53,087 nt of DNA from Ruminococcaceae bacterium UBA6434 (GTDB taxonomy: Bacteria > Bacillota > Clostridia > Oscillospirales > Acutalibacteraceae). Numbering within the stretch: position 1 is the stretch's first letter; each line of letters begins with the position of its first letter. The position numbers and the translations under genes were made by a program. Where the stretch lies: positions 1-53,087 of the forward strand of contig DJOQ01000025.1 of NCBI GenBank assembly GCA_002437245.1, written 5' to 3'. This document shows, piece by piece, positions 14,236 to 23,377 of the stretch. The notes beneath the pieces are model-generated. The model was given only the letters and a program-made list of their open reading frames with translations. It did no database searches and had not been told where the DNA came from.

Positions 14236-15132
14236 TTACTGCTGCGGCATCTGACCGCCTGCACCCATAAGCTGCGACATAAGTCCGCCGCTCTTTTTCT
14301 TTTTAGGCTTATAAGGCGGCGGATTTTTGAGCTTTTCGCGGAGCTTTTTGCTGCTGCCGGAAGCCAAAAACTTATTTATGAGAATAACGGTCTGTTTCAA
14401 ATCGTCGCACATATATGCGCTCGCGTTCTCAAGCATGACCGGGTCGTTATTCATCTCGCCGAGTATTGTTACGGCAACAAGGCTCTGTGTGTCGTTTGTG
14501 CCGTTTTCGTAGATGTCGTTAAGAATTCTGAAAAGCTTGGTCATATCCTGCTTTATGCCGAGGCGGATTGTATTCATAATGTATGAATTTGCGTGCTCGG
14601 TAAAGAAAGTATCGGGCAGGAACTCGCCGTACTCTTCAAAATTTTCTTTGTAATACGGTTTAAGATCGGGATACAGCGCAGAAAGACGGTTTGCAAGAGT
14701 GTTGCCGTCATAAGACGACGTACCGTTTTTAACGGCGGTTTTTGAAACCGGAACGGGTATTTTCTTTGCCTTGCCGCCGACGGTTCTGTTTTTGCCGTAT
14801 TTCTGCAAAATTGTTTCGTTAAGCTCATTGCAAAGCGATTTAATCTCGCGCTCATCGGAATCTTTCGGGTCGAAATAATTTTCCGACGCGCTCTTATAAT
14901 CCCCGTCGTCCTCAGAAAAGAGAAGGCTTAATTTAACGCCGTCTATCTGAAGTCTGATTTTGCCGCTCTCGCCCTTATAGTCGATAAACGTTTTGCCCGT
15001 TTCTTTATCGACGGTTATAGGGAGAGCATCTTTATCAATGTTTTCGGGACGGACCAGCGTAAAGCCCGCCTCGGTAACAGTAGCGTCCAGCCCTTTAATA
15101 AGAACGGAGACAGCCTCATTCAATTCCATCAT
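14236..15132 (-). CDS. Hypothetical protein (298 residues)
   Basis: I do not recognise this protein. It appears soluble: an N-terminal alpha/beta part (about 1-110: VSVLIKGLDATVTEAGFTLVRP, GKIRLQIDGVKLSLLFSE), a linker with KAKKIPVPVSKTAVK, a helical C-terminal part (about 150-270) and a low-complexity tail (YKPKKKKSGGLMSQLMGAGGQMPQQ). The start is taken as the ATG at 15132 after AGGCAGGTATATAAA; the frame is open to 15195. It lies 69 bp downstream of the DHHW gene on the same strand and may share its transcript. The Lys-rich plus Gly/Gln tail suggests interaction with nucleic acid or membrane, but that is a guess. Confidence 0.7.
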   Translation of the reverse strand: MMELNEAVSVLIKGLDATVTEAGFTLVRPENIDKDALPITVDKETGKTFIDYKGESGKIRLQIDGVKLSLLFSEDDGDYKSASENYFDPKDSDEREIKSLCNELNETILQKYGKNRTVGGKAKKIPVPVSKTAVKNGTSSYDGNTLANRLSALYPDLKPYYKENFEEYGEFLPDTFFTEHANSYIMNTIRLGIKQDMTKLFRILNDIYENGTNDTQSLVAVTILGEMNNDPVMLENASAYMCDDLKQTVILINKFLASGSSKKLREKLKNPPPYKPKKKKSGGLMSQLMGAGGQMPQQ

Positions 15133-15201
15133 TTTATATACCTGCCTAAAATTTATATAGTTAATTGTATCATAAGACAGACGCTTTGTCATCAAAAATT
15201 T

Positions 15202-16332
15202 TTAAGCGCCTATCATTGCGTTGAGCGCGTTCATATATTTTGAATTGGACGGCACCATGGTATAGTTGCAGAAAAGCACCGTATCTATGCCGTTATTCTC
15301 TACAAACGACGGTATATTCATGCCCTGTATGCTCTCCTGCCTCGGGTCAAGAACATAGACCTCGCTGAAGGTATCGAGCAAAAACGGTGCCAATGCATTG
15401 CCGTACGATTCCTTTATCAAAAGCACCTTTTTGCCGCTGCCGCAGGACGACACCATTTTTATAAGCGGCTTATCGCCCTGAATAAACGCAAGATATTTGC
15501 TTGACTCATCGGTGATATTGGTCGATATAACGCGCAGCGGCTTTCCGTCGGTCATATCGGCAGTAGAAAACGACTCGGCGCTCACATCGTAGCGCGGAAG
15601 AAAATACTCTACGTAATCGGGATTTTTCTTGAGGTTTTCGCTCTGGGTATAGCGGTACATACTCCCGACAAAGTCATCGAGCCTGCCGCTTTGGAAGCTG
15701 TCAAGCGGCGTGCAGGTAAGCCCCGCCGACTCGCAAAACGCCTTGTAGGCATAGTAGGCTCCGCGTGCCGTCCAATGGTGGTCGGTGCGGAAATATTCGT
15801 ATTCATCGGTGTGGCGCGCTATCTCGCTGTATGCGTCAACTCCGGTAACTTCGGGACTGAGAGCCAAATAGGCTATGGAAATGCCCGTCTGCTGAGAATG
15901 GCTGCCGGTTCTGTATTCCTCCGGTCCGTAAAATTCCATACGCGTGGGCGCAAGCAACACATACACCTTTGACGACGGAATTTTCGCCGCAAGGTTGTTG
16001 GCAGTAGAAGCATATTCTTTGAGCTTTGTGCTCGACATGGAATACATCTCCATTGCGGCGTCGCCCGTGACTACTATGTACCCGTTGAGTGAATACTCGC
16101 CTATCGGCTGAACACCAACACCTACGGAAGAAGTGGTAGGCTCGGTTGCTTTCTCGGTCTCTTCAACCGAACCCGCCTGTGTGGATGCCTCGGTTTCGGT
16201 TGCCGCGGCAGAAGGCTCTTCTTTTTGTGCGGAGAGCTTCGGCGCCGCTATAACCGCGGTTATTATAACAGCCGCCGCAAGCACCGTTTCTATTGTACCG
16301 ATTATTTTTTTGCGTTTAGTAAGCTCTTTCAT
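15202..16332 (-). CDS. DHHW-family membrane-anchored protein (AlgX/SGNH-like)
   Basis: 376 residues. Cytoplasmic basic N-terminus, one membrane segment (about 10-31), a Thr/Glu-rich linker to about 70, then an extracytoplasmic AlgX/AlgJ-like domain. The diagnostic motif is TDHHWTARGAYYAYKAF (catalytic-type Asp-His-His), with a later IKESYGNALAPFL block where this fold has its Ser. Family members are thought to take part in O-acetylation of cell-surface polymers, normally with an MBOAT acyltransferase next to them; none is found here. ATG at 16332 follows GGAGGATGAATCAAGGCTAA. Confidence 0.8.
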   Translation of the reverse strand: MKELTKRKKIIGTIETVLAAAVIITAVIAAPKLSAQKEEPSAAATETEASTQAGSVEETEKATEPTTSSVGVGVQPIGEYSLNGYIVVTGDAAMEMYSMSSTKLKEYASTANNLAAKIPSSKVYVLLAPTRMEFYGPEEYRTGSHSQQTGISIAYLALSPEVTGVDAYSEIARHTDEYEYFRTDHHWTARGAYYAYKAFCESAGLTCTPLDSFQSGRLDDFVGSMYRYTQSENLKKNPDYVEYFLPRYDVSAESFSTADMTDGKPLRVISTNITDESSKYLAFIQGDKPLIKMVSSCGSGKKVLLIKESYGNALAPFLLDTFSEVYVLDPRQESIQGMNIPSFVENNGIDTVLFCNYTMVPSNSKYMNALNAMIGA

Positions 16333-16359
16333 TTAGCCTTGATTCATCCTCCGAAAAAA

Positions 16360-17049
16360 TTAAATTTTTTCTCCCGTCTCGGCATTTACTATATTTTTAA
16401 ATACGGCTATATGCGTGCTCGATATATATTTATCCACGTGCATACTGCCGAAGAACCATTTTGAAAACTTGCACGAATCGGACAGCTCTTCAAAATACGC
16501 ATTAAGAGCGGTAACGCGCAGCATATCGTAGTCCTTGAGCTGCAAAAAGCCCTTAATTCGCATAGGCGGCTCGTGGGTTACGACTATATCCACGGCAAAT
16601 CCGTGCTTTTCAAGGTTTTTGGCACCCTCTAAAAGTTCATCCTGCGTGGGGATTTCGTCACGCGACCAACCGTCGTTTTCCGAACGTATATCAATGTCGG
16701 GGCTTTCGCCGCCGCCCATGGTGAATACGCTTTTGCCGTCAATATTGTAAACCTGACCGCGCATAAGGTGGTAGAGATTATCGTAAATTTTATGTACCTT
16801 GCCGCCGTTCCACTCGCTGACGCCGTAGCCGTTTAAAAGTGAAAAGTTCTCGTGAGTACCGTCGATAAAGCAGATGTTGTATTTTCTCTTGCCGAGCTGC
16901 TTCAGTATTTTCTGTTCTTTTTTTGACCCGTCCCATATAAAACCGAAATCTCCGCAAACGATAAGCGTATCGCCCTCTTTAAGGGCGCGGAGCTTTGACG
17001 GGGCAAGTCTTTCGACCTCGCCGTGTGTATCGCCGGTAATATATATCAA
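16360..17049 (-). CDS. Calcineurin-like metallophosphoesterase
   Basis: 229 residues from the TTG at 17049 (AAGGA about 10 nt upstream); a GTG at 17058 is the alternative. The dinuclear-metal motifs are all present and in order: GDTHGE at the N-terminus, CGDFGFIWDG, IDGTHENF (variant of GNHE), VVTHEPP and FGSMHVDK (variant of GHxH). Cytosolic phosphatase or phosphodiesterase of unknown substrate; small HD/serine-threonine phosphatase-like members act on phosphoproteins or nucleotides. 27 bp upstream of the DHHW gene and probably in the same operon. Confidence 0.88.
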   Translation of the reverse strand: MIYITGDTHGEVERLAPSKLRALKEGDTLIVCGDFGFIWDGSKKEQKILKQLGKRKYNICFIDGTHENFSLLNGYGVSEWNGGKVHKIYDNLYHLMRGQVYNIDGKSVFTMGGGESPDIDIRSENDGWSRDEIPTQDELLEGAKNLEKHGFAVDIVVTHEPPMRIKGFLQLKDYDMLRVTALNAYFEELSDSCKFSKWFFGSMHVDKYISSTHIAVFKNIVNAETGEKI

Positions 17050-17096
17050 GATTTTCACATCCTTAATACAATTGTAATTGAATTTCAGAGCGTATT

Positions 17097-17124
17097 TTGC
17101 TATACTACTTATAATAACTATGAT
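17097..17124 (+). promoter_or_regulatory. Candidate promoter of the carboxypeptidase gene
   Basis: TTGCTA (17097-17102), a 16-bp spacer and TATGAT (17119-17124), 38 bp before the TTG start codon. A TATAAT at 17110-17115 has no good -35 partner. Confidence 0.4.
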
Positions 17125-17162
17125 ACACTTTTTCCGATTTCTTTTCAAGGGGGATTTTGTAA

Positions 17163-18512
17163 TTGAAACGTGTCGCATCAATAATGCTAACCGCCGTTAT
17201 ACTTATCTGTTCGCTCGTTTTACCGTCAAGTGCGTCGTATAATTCTTCGCTCGACACAAGTGCGGATATAGCGTTTCTTGTAAGTCTTGACGACGGAACG
17301 GTTATCTTTGATAAAAATGCCGACAAGAGGGCGGCACCCGCTTCGCTGACAAAAATAGTCACGGCGATATTGACCATAGAGAACTGTGCCGACCTTGACA
17401 CCGTAATTACCATAAAGCAATCCTCCATGGACTCCCTCAAGGGAACGGACAGCTCCACGGCAGGGCTTAAAGCCGGCGAAGAAATTTCGGTTAAAAATCT
17501 TTTATACTGTATGCTCGTGAAAAGTGCCAACGAGGCGGCGGTTGTGCTCGCCGACTATATCGGCGGCGGAGACATTGACGCGTTTGTGGGTATGATGAAC
17601 GACTTTGCCTCAAAGCTCGGCTGTGAGAACACTCACTTTATGAATCCGCACGGCCTTGACGCGGACGGGCACTACACCACGGCGAGGGACCTTGCCAAAA
17701 TAACGGAGCACGCACTGACCCTACCGATATTCACGGAAATTGTAAATACCGTAACCTACACTCTTCCCGCGACAAACAAGAGCGGCGAGAGGAATCTTCT
17801 CTCCACAAACTGGATGATAAATCCCAATTTTAAGACATATTACTATCCTTATGCTCAGGGAATTAAAACAGGCACGACCTCAAAGGCTGGTCATTGCGTA
17901 ATTTCCAAAGCGAGCAAGGACGGCTACAACTATCTCGGCATAATAATGAACGCCCCGAAGCAGGACGTCAACGGCGACGGGAACCCCGATAACTGCGCCT
18001 TCCTCGAATGCAAAAAGATGTTCAAGTGGGCATTTGACAACCTGAAGCTCACAAAGATTGCCGACCCGTCGCAGATAGCCACGGTGATAGACGTAAAGCT
18101 CTCGTGGAGCATGGATCACGTAAGGCTTGTCCCCGAAAAGGACGTTACGGCGCTCGTCCCCACCGGCACGGACTCCACAAGCGTTATGCTTGAGGTTATC
18201 CCGGAGGAGACGCCCTCATTTGTAAACGCACCCGTGAAAAAGGGCGAAGTTATAGGCAAGGCGCGCATAATGTACGCCGAGCAGGAAATAGCCACGGTAA
18301 ACCTTGTAGCCGCAGAGGATATAAAGGTAAATCCTTTCAAATGGGTTTTGCACGGCATAAAGGTTGTGTTCACCTCGGTTGTTTTCCGCGTGATATTCAT
18401 TTTGGCTGTAATCATTCTCGGAATATACATTTTCTCGGTGATACGCCGCAATCAAAATAAAAAACGCAGAAGAAAAACCAAAGTCATAAAGAACTTCAGA
18501 AATATAAAGTAA
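17163..18512 (+). CDS. D-alanyl-D-alanine carboxypeptidase (S11, DacF/PBP5-like)
   Basis: 449 residues. Penicillin-binding carboxypeptidase that trims the terminal D-Ala from peptidoglycan stem peptides. N-terminal signal peptide (VASIMLTAVILICSLVLPSSASY). Active-site triad: S61xxK64 (SLTK), S121-A-N123 and K235-T-G (KTGTTSKAG). A PBP5-type beta domain follows, then a membrane segment near 400-425 (VVFRVIFILAVIILGIYIFS) and a very basic tail (RRNQNKKRRRKTKVIKNF); the usual anchor in this family is an amphipathic helix, so a true transmembrane end is a variation. TTG start at 17163 after AAGGGGGA. Single-gene unit. Confidence 0.93.
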   Translation: MKRVASIMLTAVILICSLVLPSSASYNSSLDTSADIAFLVSLDDGTVIFDKNADKRAAPASLTKIVTAILTIENCADLDTVITIKQSSMDSLKGTDSSTAGLKAGEEISVKNLLYCMLVKSANEAAVVLADYIGGGDIDAFVGMMNDFASKLGCENTHFMNPHGLDADGHYTTARDLAKITEHALTLPIFTEIVNTVTYTLPATNKSGERNLLSTNWMINPNFKTYYYPYAQGIKTGTTSKAGHCVISKASKDGYNYLGIIMNAPKQDVNGDGNPDNCAFLECKKMFKWAFDNLKLTKIADPSQIATVIDVKLSWSMDHVRLVPEKDVTALVPTGTDSTSVMLEVIPEETPSFVNAPVKKGEVIGKARIMYAEQEIATVNLVAAEDIKVNPFKWVLHGIKVVFTSVVFRVIFILAVIILGIYIFSVIRRNQNKKRRRKTKVIKNFRNIK

Positions 18513-18532
18513 ATATAAAAAGCTTTGTTTTA

Positions 18533-18580
18533 AGCGGGTCTTTAATTTGCCGTAACGCAAAATTAAGGCTCGCTTTTTTA
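18533..18580 (+). terminator. Terminator of the carboxypeptidase gene
   Basis: Long imperfect stem, AAGCGGGTCTTTAATTTGC pairing with GCAAAATTAAGGCTCGCTT, followed by TTTTTT. Confidence 0.85.
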
Positions 18581-18625
18581 TGTCTTTTCAGGAGAGCGGG
18601 AGACATAAAAATTTCTCGAACCAAC

Positions 18626-18667
18626 AAAAAGGAGCCGCAAACCGAAAGTTTACAGCTCCGTTTTTAT
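18626..18667. terminator. Terminator downstream of the GH3 gene
   Basis: GGAGCcGcAAAC / GTTTaCaGCTCC stem (18631-18659) with T-runs in both directions. It lies 25 bp beyond the stop of the minus-strand gene. Confidence 0.85.
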
Positions 18668-18684
18668 TTTGTTTAGCTATCGCA

Positions 18685-21162
18685 TCAGATAGATTTGAGA
18701 AGCTTCGGAAGTCTCGCGAGAGTTCCGCCGAGTCTCCAGAAAATCGTATTGAAGCCTACAAAGCTCGACTCGTCGTCGTTGAGCATTTTGAGAAGTCCTT
18801 CTGCCTGTTTCGGTGAGAATGCGCCCATACTCATTGAAATGAAGTTACGAACGGGTATCTGAGTTGCCATAGCTGCGAGCATCTTGCCGTCGCCGTTAGC
18901 GTCTGAGCCCATACCGGACATTATCTTTTCAATAAGTCTGCAAAGCTTGCCGCCCCACTTGGTGTGACGTGCGTCATTGAGGCAGCAGTAGAGGTCAATC
19001 TTTTTGCTCTTATCTATTTCGGGATTCGGAAGCTCGCCGTAAACAGCCGCAAAATCCTCACGCGTGATATTTGCAACATTGTTGTAGTAATTCGGAGCCG
19101 TCTTTCTGTAATCCGGAATAGGAGCGGAAACGGTGGATTCAACGGTCATGGAAGCCGTAAGCTTGATATCGCGGCTTGAAGCGCCTACGAGTATATCAAA
19201 TTCACCGGTTTCAACCATCCAGTCGCCGAGCTCGACGTTGTAGAACGCGAACGCTCTCTTGGAAAGCTCAACGGAAACCTCTTTCTCCTCGCCTGCTTTA
19301 AGGAATACCTTTTTAAATCCGCGAAGCTCTTTCTTCGGGCGGAAAATCGTAGATTCCTTATCGGCAACATAAACCTCTGCAATTTCTGCACCGTCTACAC
19401 TGCCTGTATTCTTTATCTTGAATGAAACCGTAACAGTATCGGTATCTTTAATATTGTCGCTCGAAAGCTTGAGGTCGCTGTACTCAAAGGTTGTGTATGA
19501 GAGACCGTAGCCGAACGGGAATTCAACGTCAATATCGGCAGAGTCGTAATATCTGTAACCGATGTAAACCGATTCTCTGTGCTCTGAGGTAACAGGTCCG
19601 CCGGGGAAGTTGCCGTAAGTCGGGTTATCCTCAAATGCGCGCGGATAAGTCTCGCTCGTCTTACCCGAGGGATTGACTTTACCCGTAAGGATATTTGCAA
19701 CGGCAATGCCGCCTGCCTGACCGCCGAGTCCCGAATTGAGAAGACCCTTTACCTTTTTAAGCCACGGCATAAGAATTACAGAACCGCCTGCGATTACAAC
19801 AACGGTGTTGGGGTTTGTCTCGGCAACCGCCGCAACGAGGTCGTTGTGCTCTGCCGGAATTTCAATGCCCTCTCTGTCGTAGCCCTCGCCCTCAAATTCT
19901 TCGGTAAGGCCTACAAATACAACCGCTACATCAGCCTTAGCCGCTGCCTCTTTAGCCTCGACCAAAAGCTCCTCGTTTGTCTTTCTGTCCTTATCCTTTT
20001 TGGTGGGAGCGCTCTTATAATATCCTTGAGCGTAAGAAACATCTACGCCGAGCTTCTGAAGTTCGTCAAAAGCGTTTGAAAGCTTTGTGGGATTGATTAC
20101 GGAAGAGCCTGCGCCCTGGAAACGCGGTGCCTTTGCCATTTCGCCGATAACGGCAACCTTTTGACCCGCCTTTAAGGGAAGTATGCCGTCGTCGTTTTTG
20201 AGAAGCTGCATTGAGCCCTCGGCTATCTTCTGAGCAATGGCGTGATGGGCGTCTACATCGTATGTATACGTCTTTTCGAGAGCCGGCTTTGATTTAACTA
20301 TGAGATCGACTACCTTGTCAACTCTCTCGTCAAGGATCTTTTCATCAAGAGTACCGTCTTTAACGGCGGCTATGATTCTGTTCGTGTTAAGGTCGCCCGA
20401 GCAAGGCATTTCAAGGTCGGTGCCTGCTTTAAGTCCGGGAATTCTGTCAACAGAAGCGCCCCAGTCCGTTACGATAAGACCCTCAAAGCCCCATTCTTTT
20501 CTGAGCACCTCTTCCTGAAGCCACTCGTTTTCGGAAGCGTAAACGCCGTTGATTCTGTTATAGGAATTCATAACCGTCCAGGGCTGAGCCTTTTTAACGG
20601 CTATTTCAAATGCGGTGAGATAAGTCTCGCGAAGAGTTCTCTCATCGACTACCTCGTTGACTACCATACGGAAAGCCTCCTGAGAGTTAGCCGCGAAATG
20701 CTTGAGAGAAGTGCCTACGCCCTTTGACTGAACGCCGTTTATAACGGCTGCGGCACATTCGCCTGCAAGGAGCGGATCCTCCGAAAAATACTCGAAGTTT
20801 CTGCCGCCTACGGGAGCGCGCTTGATGTTTGTGCCGGGGCCCAAAATGGTAGATACCTTTTCTTTAAGGCACTCTTCACCCATTGCCTCGCCTTCCTGTT
20901 TCAAAAGCTCCGGATCCCAGGAGCAGGATGACGTAGCCGCAGGCGGAAAGCAGGTTGACGGAACCGAGTTGCCGAGGCCTATACCGCCCGTTGAACTCTT
21001 TTTGTCCGGATTTGCCTTACGAAGGCCGTGAGGGCCGTCGGTAATCATTATCTTCGGAAGACCGAGCTCGGGAGCTTCCTCAAGATGCCAGTAGTCATAG
21101 CCGGAGACAAAAGCTGCCTTTTGCTCGAGGCTCATTTTTTCCACGATTTCCTTATGCTTCAT
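18685..21162 (-). CDS. GH3 beta-glucosidase-type glycoside hydrolase
   Basis: 825 residues, no signal peptide, so intracellular processing of imported oligosaccharides is likely. N-terminal TIM-barrel (about 1-290) with ITDGPHGLR, LKHFAANSQE (KH154-155) and the nucleophile D233 in IVTDWGASVDR; an alpha/beta sandwich domain with the IAGGSVILMPWL segment; a fibronectin III-like domain (AEVYVADKESTIFRPKKELRGFKKVFLKAGE). After it comes about 130 extra residues (from about 695) with no recognised domain. ATG at 21162 follows GGAGGAAAAAC. Substrate is not readable from sequence. Next to it upstream is the Dabb gene, 136 bp away. Confidence 0.93.
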   Translation of the reverse strand: MKHKEIVEKMSLEQKAAFVSGYDYWHLEEAPELGLPKIMITDGPHGLRKANPDKKSSTGGIGLGNSVPSTCFPPAATSSCSWDPELLKQEGEAMGEECLKEKVSTILGPGTNIKRAPVGGRNFEYFSEDPLLAGECAAAVINGVQSKGVGTSLKHFAANSQEAFRMVVNEVVDERTLRETYLTAFEIAVKKAQPWTVMNSYNRINGVYASENEWLQEEVLRKEWGFEGLIVTDWGASVDRIPGLKAGTDLEMPCSGDLNTNRIIAAVKDGTLDEKILDERVDKVVDLIVKSKPALEKTYTYDVDAHHAIAQKIAEGSMQLLKNDDGILPLKAGQKVAVIGEMAKAPRFQGAGSSVINPTKLSNAFDELQKLGVDVSYAQGYYKSAPTKKDKDRKTNEELLVEAKEAAAKADVAVVFVGLTEEFEGEGYDREGIEIPAEHNDLVAAVAETNPNTVVVIAGGSVILMPWLKKVKGLLNSGLGGQAGGIAVANILTGKVNPSGKTSETYPRAFEDNPTYGNFPGGPVTSEHRESVYIGYRYYDSADIDVEFPFGYGLSYTTFEYSDLKLSSDNIKDTDTVTVSFKIKNTGSVDGAEIAEVYVADKESTIFRPKKELRGFKKVFLKAGEEKEVSVELSKRAFAFYNVELGDWMVETGEFDILVGASSRDIKLTASMTVESTVSAPIPDYRKTAPNYYNNVANITREDFAAVYGELPNPEIDKSKKIDLYCCLNDARHTKWGGKLCRLIEKIMSGMGSDANGDGKMLAAMATQIPVRNFISMSMGAFSPKQAEGLLKMLNDDESSFVGFNTIFWRLGGTLARLPKLLKSI

Positions 21163-21297
21163 GTTTTTCCTCCGTTTTTATATCGTGCCGCACCTGAAAG
21201 CGGTGCAACACTTACATTAATTAAAGCCAAAATTATTTTACACCCGTAAAGAGCGCAATAATATAAATATTCCGCTGTTTTTATAAGAATTCACGGA

Positions 21298-21597
21298 TTA
21301 TTTATAATAGTCGACAGCCGCCCTGCCCGATGTGACTTTTTTGACATACGAAGCCACCTTTTGATGTTCCGGGTGAACCTTGTAGGCGTTGAGGTCGTCC
21401 TCATTTTCGGTAACAACCGTAAGCATTGCGTCAAAATTACGGTCGCACACAACTTCGTTTTTTATGAAGGTGAGACTTTTGATTTCGGAAATTTTTTCTG
21501 GCAATGCCGTAAGACCCGCTCTCACGATTTCGATGTTTTCGTCACGTGTTTTGCCCTCTGCATCGCAGAATTTCCACATTACGTTGTGATAGAGCAT
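21298..21597 (-). CDS. Dabb-family (dimeric alpha/beta-barrel) protein
   Basis: 99 residues, full length for the stress-response A/B barrel family. Typical pattern: N-terminal LYHNVMWKF with His in the first strand, helix IEIVRAGLTALPEKI, strands SLTFIKNEVV and FDAMLTVVTENEDDLNAYKVHPEHQKVASYV, where the HPEHQ block is the family hallmark. Such proteins form dimeric barrels; the function of this one is unknown. ATG at 21597 after GAGGTGAAAAA. Possibly co-transcribed with the GH3 gene downstream. Confidence 0.9.
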   Translation of the reverse strand: MLYHNVMWKFCDAEGKTRDENIEIVRAGLTALPEKISEIKSLTFIKNEVVCDRNFDAMLTVVTENEDDLNAYKVHPEHQKVASYVKKVTSGRAAVDYYK

Positions 21598-21783
21598 TTT
21601 TTCACCTCCGAAGAGCCGTTACAAAGCCGTAACCGCACAGTTATTATATAATTTTAACATAGAAAAGCTTTTGGGGCAAGGGCATTTTGGTAAAAACATT
21701 GCTAAAGCGACGATTTTTTAAGTTATATGCGAGTTTTCGCTCTTCTTTTTGGCGACGGTACGAAAAAAAGATACGGCAAAGCA

Positions 21784-21815
21784 TAAAAAACGGAGGTCCG
21801 CCGCAGCGAACCCCC
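21784..21815 (-). terminator. Terminator of the tyrosine autokinase gene
   Basis: On the minus strand CGGGGGTTCGC pairs with GCGGACCTCCG and is followed by TTTTTTATG, 17 bp after the stop codon. Confidence 0.8.
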
Positions 21816-21831
21816 GAAAACAACACCGTAT

Positions 21832-23298
21832 TTATTTTTGATTGCTGCCGTATCCGTAGCCGTAACCATAGCCGTAGCCGTACTTTTTGTTGTAAGACGA
21901 CATAAAGCGTTTCGGCATACCGCTCTCGGTGTCGTTGTAAATACACCCGAGAAGCTTGGTACCGGAATTTTCAAGGTTTTCAACGGCGCGCTTGATACGT
22001 CTTGAGGCAACCATATCGTTTCTGACGACAAGGATTATTCCGTCGGCATAGCTCGAAAGTATCGACGCATCCGCGACGACTCCGCAGGGAGCCGTATCAA
22101 TGATGATATAGTCAAATTCCTTTTCCGCGGATTTGATTATATCGGACATGGCGTCGGTAGAGAGAAGTTCTGACGGGTCAAATACGGGCTTGCCGCTGAC
22201 AAGCAGGAAAAGGTTGTATTTTTCGGAATACTTTATCGCCTCGGCGAGAGTCTTTTCACCGTTTATGACGCCGTATATACCGCCGTCCTCCGAAGCGTTG
22301 ATTCCGAGGAGCTTTGCAACTGCGGGCTTACGCAGGTCGCCGTCCACCAAAAGCACCGATTTGCCGTTTTGCGCGAGTGCAAGTGCGATATTTACCGCGT
22401 TTGTTGTCTTACCCTCGTTCTCGGCGGTACTCGTTACAACAAAGGTCTTGTACTTTTCACGCTGAGCGGTGTGCTCTATCTTGGTTCTTATAATCTTAAA
22501 GGTTTCAATGAACGGGAAGCCGCTGCGCCTGTCGGAAATGAGCAAGGGCTGATACTCTTCGTTCTTTTTCTTCTTTTTGCGGTTTACGTGGCCGACCATA
22601 CCGATAACATCAACGCCGAGCTTGTCTTTAACATCATCGGCGGTCTTAACGGTATCCTTGGCTATTACCGCGAGAACTATAGCAAATATTGATATTACAA
22701 GACCTGCGGCAAAGCCTACGAGAGTATAATTTCTCGCACTTGTATCGCGGTTGGGCGCGCTCGCGAGAAGCGGCGGGTCGATAACCGTTAAGGTGGTGCT
22801 CGGGAAAGCCGCGTTTATGGCGCTCTCGTAATTGTTTACATAGGCGTTTGCTATTCCGTAAGACACGTCCGCATTCGGCGTAGTTACGGTGAGATTTATA
22901 ATAGCGGTGTCTTCAACGGCCTCAACCGAAACCCAGTTTTTGATGTCGGCTACGGAAATATCTTTAAAGCCGCTGTTGTCGGCAACCGTTTTTGAAAGCT
23001 CGGTCGTTGTGAAAACGTATTTAAAGCTCTCGGCAAGCGTTGCGGACGCGTTGAGGTCCGACTGAGTCTGACCGGAAACGGCGAGCGCCGAGGATTTGTT
23101 ATTTGCGATAAAGGTTATCTTTGACGAATATGACGGCGTATAAGTGAGTTTTGCAACGGCAAAACCCAGTACCGCCAGCACGACCGCCGAGATAACGACT
23201 ATTTTCCAATGCTGTAATATTTTTTTAAGGTATATAACGACGTTGTCGAGATTGTCGCTCTCCTCAGTATGAGTTCTACCCGAAGATGAATACGCCAT
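21832..23298 (-). CDS. Wzz-like/BY-kinase fused polysaccharide tyrosine autokinase
   Basis: 488 residues. Controls chain length and export of capsular or exopolysaccharide. N-terminal Wzz-type domain with two membrane segments (about 33-50 and 205-228), then a cytoplasmic BY-kinase domain: Walker A TSTAENEGKTTNAVN, Walker A' VLLVDGDLRKP, Walker B FDYIIIDTAPCG. The C-terminal tyrosine cluster is YGYGYGYGYG. The usual Gram-positive arrangement splits these into two proteins (CapA/CapB); here they are fused as in Proteobacteria. No glycosyltransferase or flippase is nearby. It has its own promoter, so it is not simply the last gene of the ABC cassette. ATG at 23298 after AAAAGGAGTTAAAAAAG. Confidence 0.92.
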   Translation of the reverse strand: MAYSSSGRTHTEESDNLDNVVIYLKKILQHWKIVVISAVVLAVLGFAVAKLTYTPSYSSKITFIANNKSSALAVSGQTQSDLNASATLAESFKYVFTTTELSKTVADNSGFKDISVADIKNWVSVEAVEDTAIINLTVTTPNADVSYGIANAYVNNYESAINAAFPSTTLTVIDPPLLASAPNRDTSARNYTLVGFAAGLVISIFAIVLAVIAKDTVKTADDVKDKLGVDVIGMVGHVNRKKKKKNEEYQPLLISDRRSGFPFIETFKIIRTKIEHTAQREKYKTFVVTSTAENEGKTTNAVNIALALAQNGKSVLLVDGDLRKPAVAKLLGINASEDGGIYGVINGEKTLAEAIKYSEKYNLFLLVSGKPVFDPSELLSTDAMSDIIKSAEKEFDYIIIDTAPCGVVADASILSSYADGIILVVRNDMVASRRIKRAVENLENSGTKLLGCIYNDTESGMPKRFMSSYNKKYGYGYGYGYGYGSNQK

Positions 23299-23338
23299 CT
23301 TTTTTAACTCCTTTTACCCATAATTGACACTTGGATGT

Positions 23339-23367
23339 ATTATACCAAATCCGACTTAATACTACAA
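23339..23367 (-). promoter_or_regulatory. Promoter of the tyrosine autokinase gene
   Basis: On the minus strand TTGTAG (complement of 23362-23367), a 17-bp spacer and TATAAT (complement of 23339-23344), about 40 bp before the start codon. Confidence 0.7.
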
Positions 23368-23377
23368 TACCAAAAAG

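Noticed and set aside
16360..17049. Possible nucleic-acid exonuclease call for the metallophosphoesterase
   Set aside because: It has the general calcineurin-like motifs but no Mre11-type capping domain, so a specific substrate is not justified.
21832..21895. Short-period repeat near the end of the tyrosine autokinase gene
   Set aside because: It encodes the alternating Tyr-Gly tail and is not a CRISPR or separate minisatellite element; units are 6 bp.
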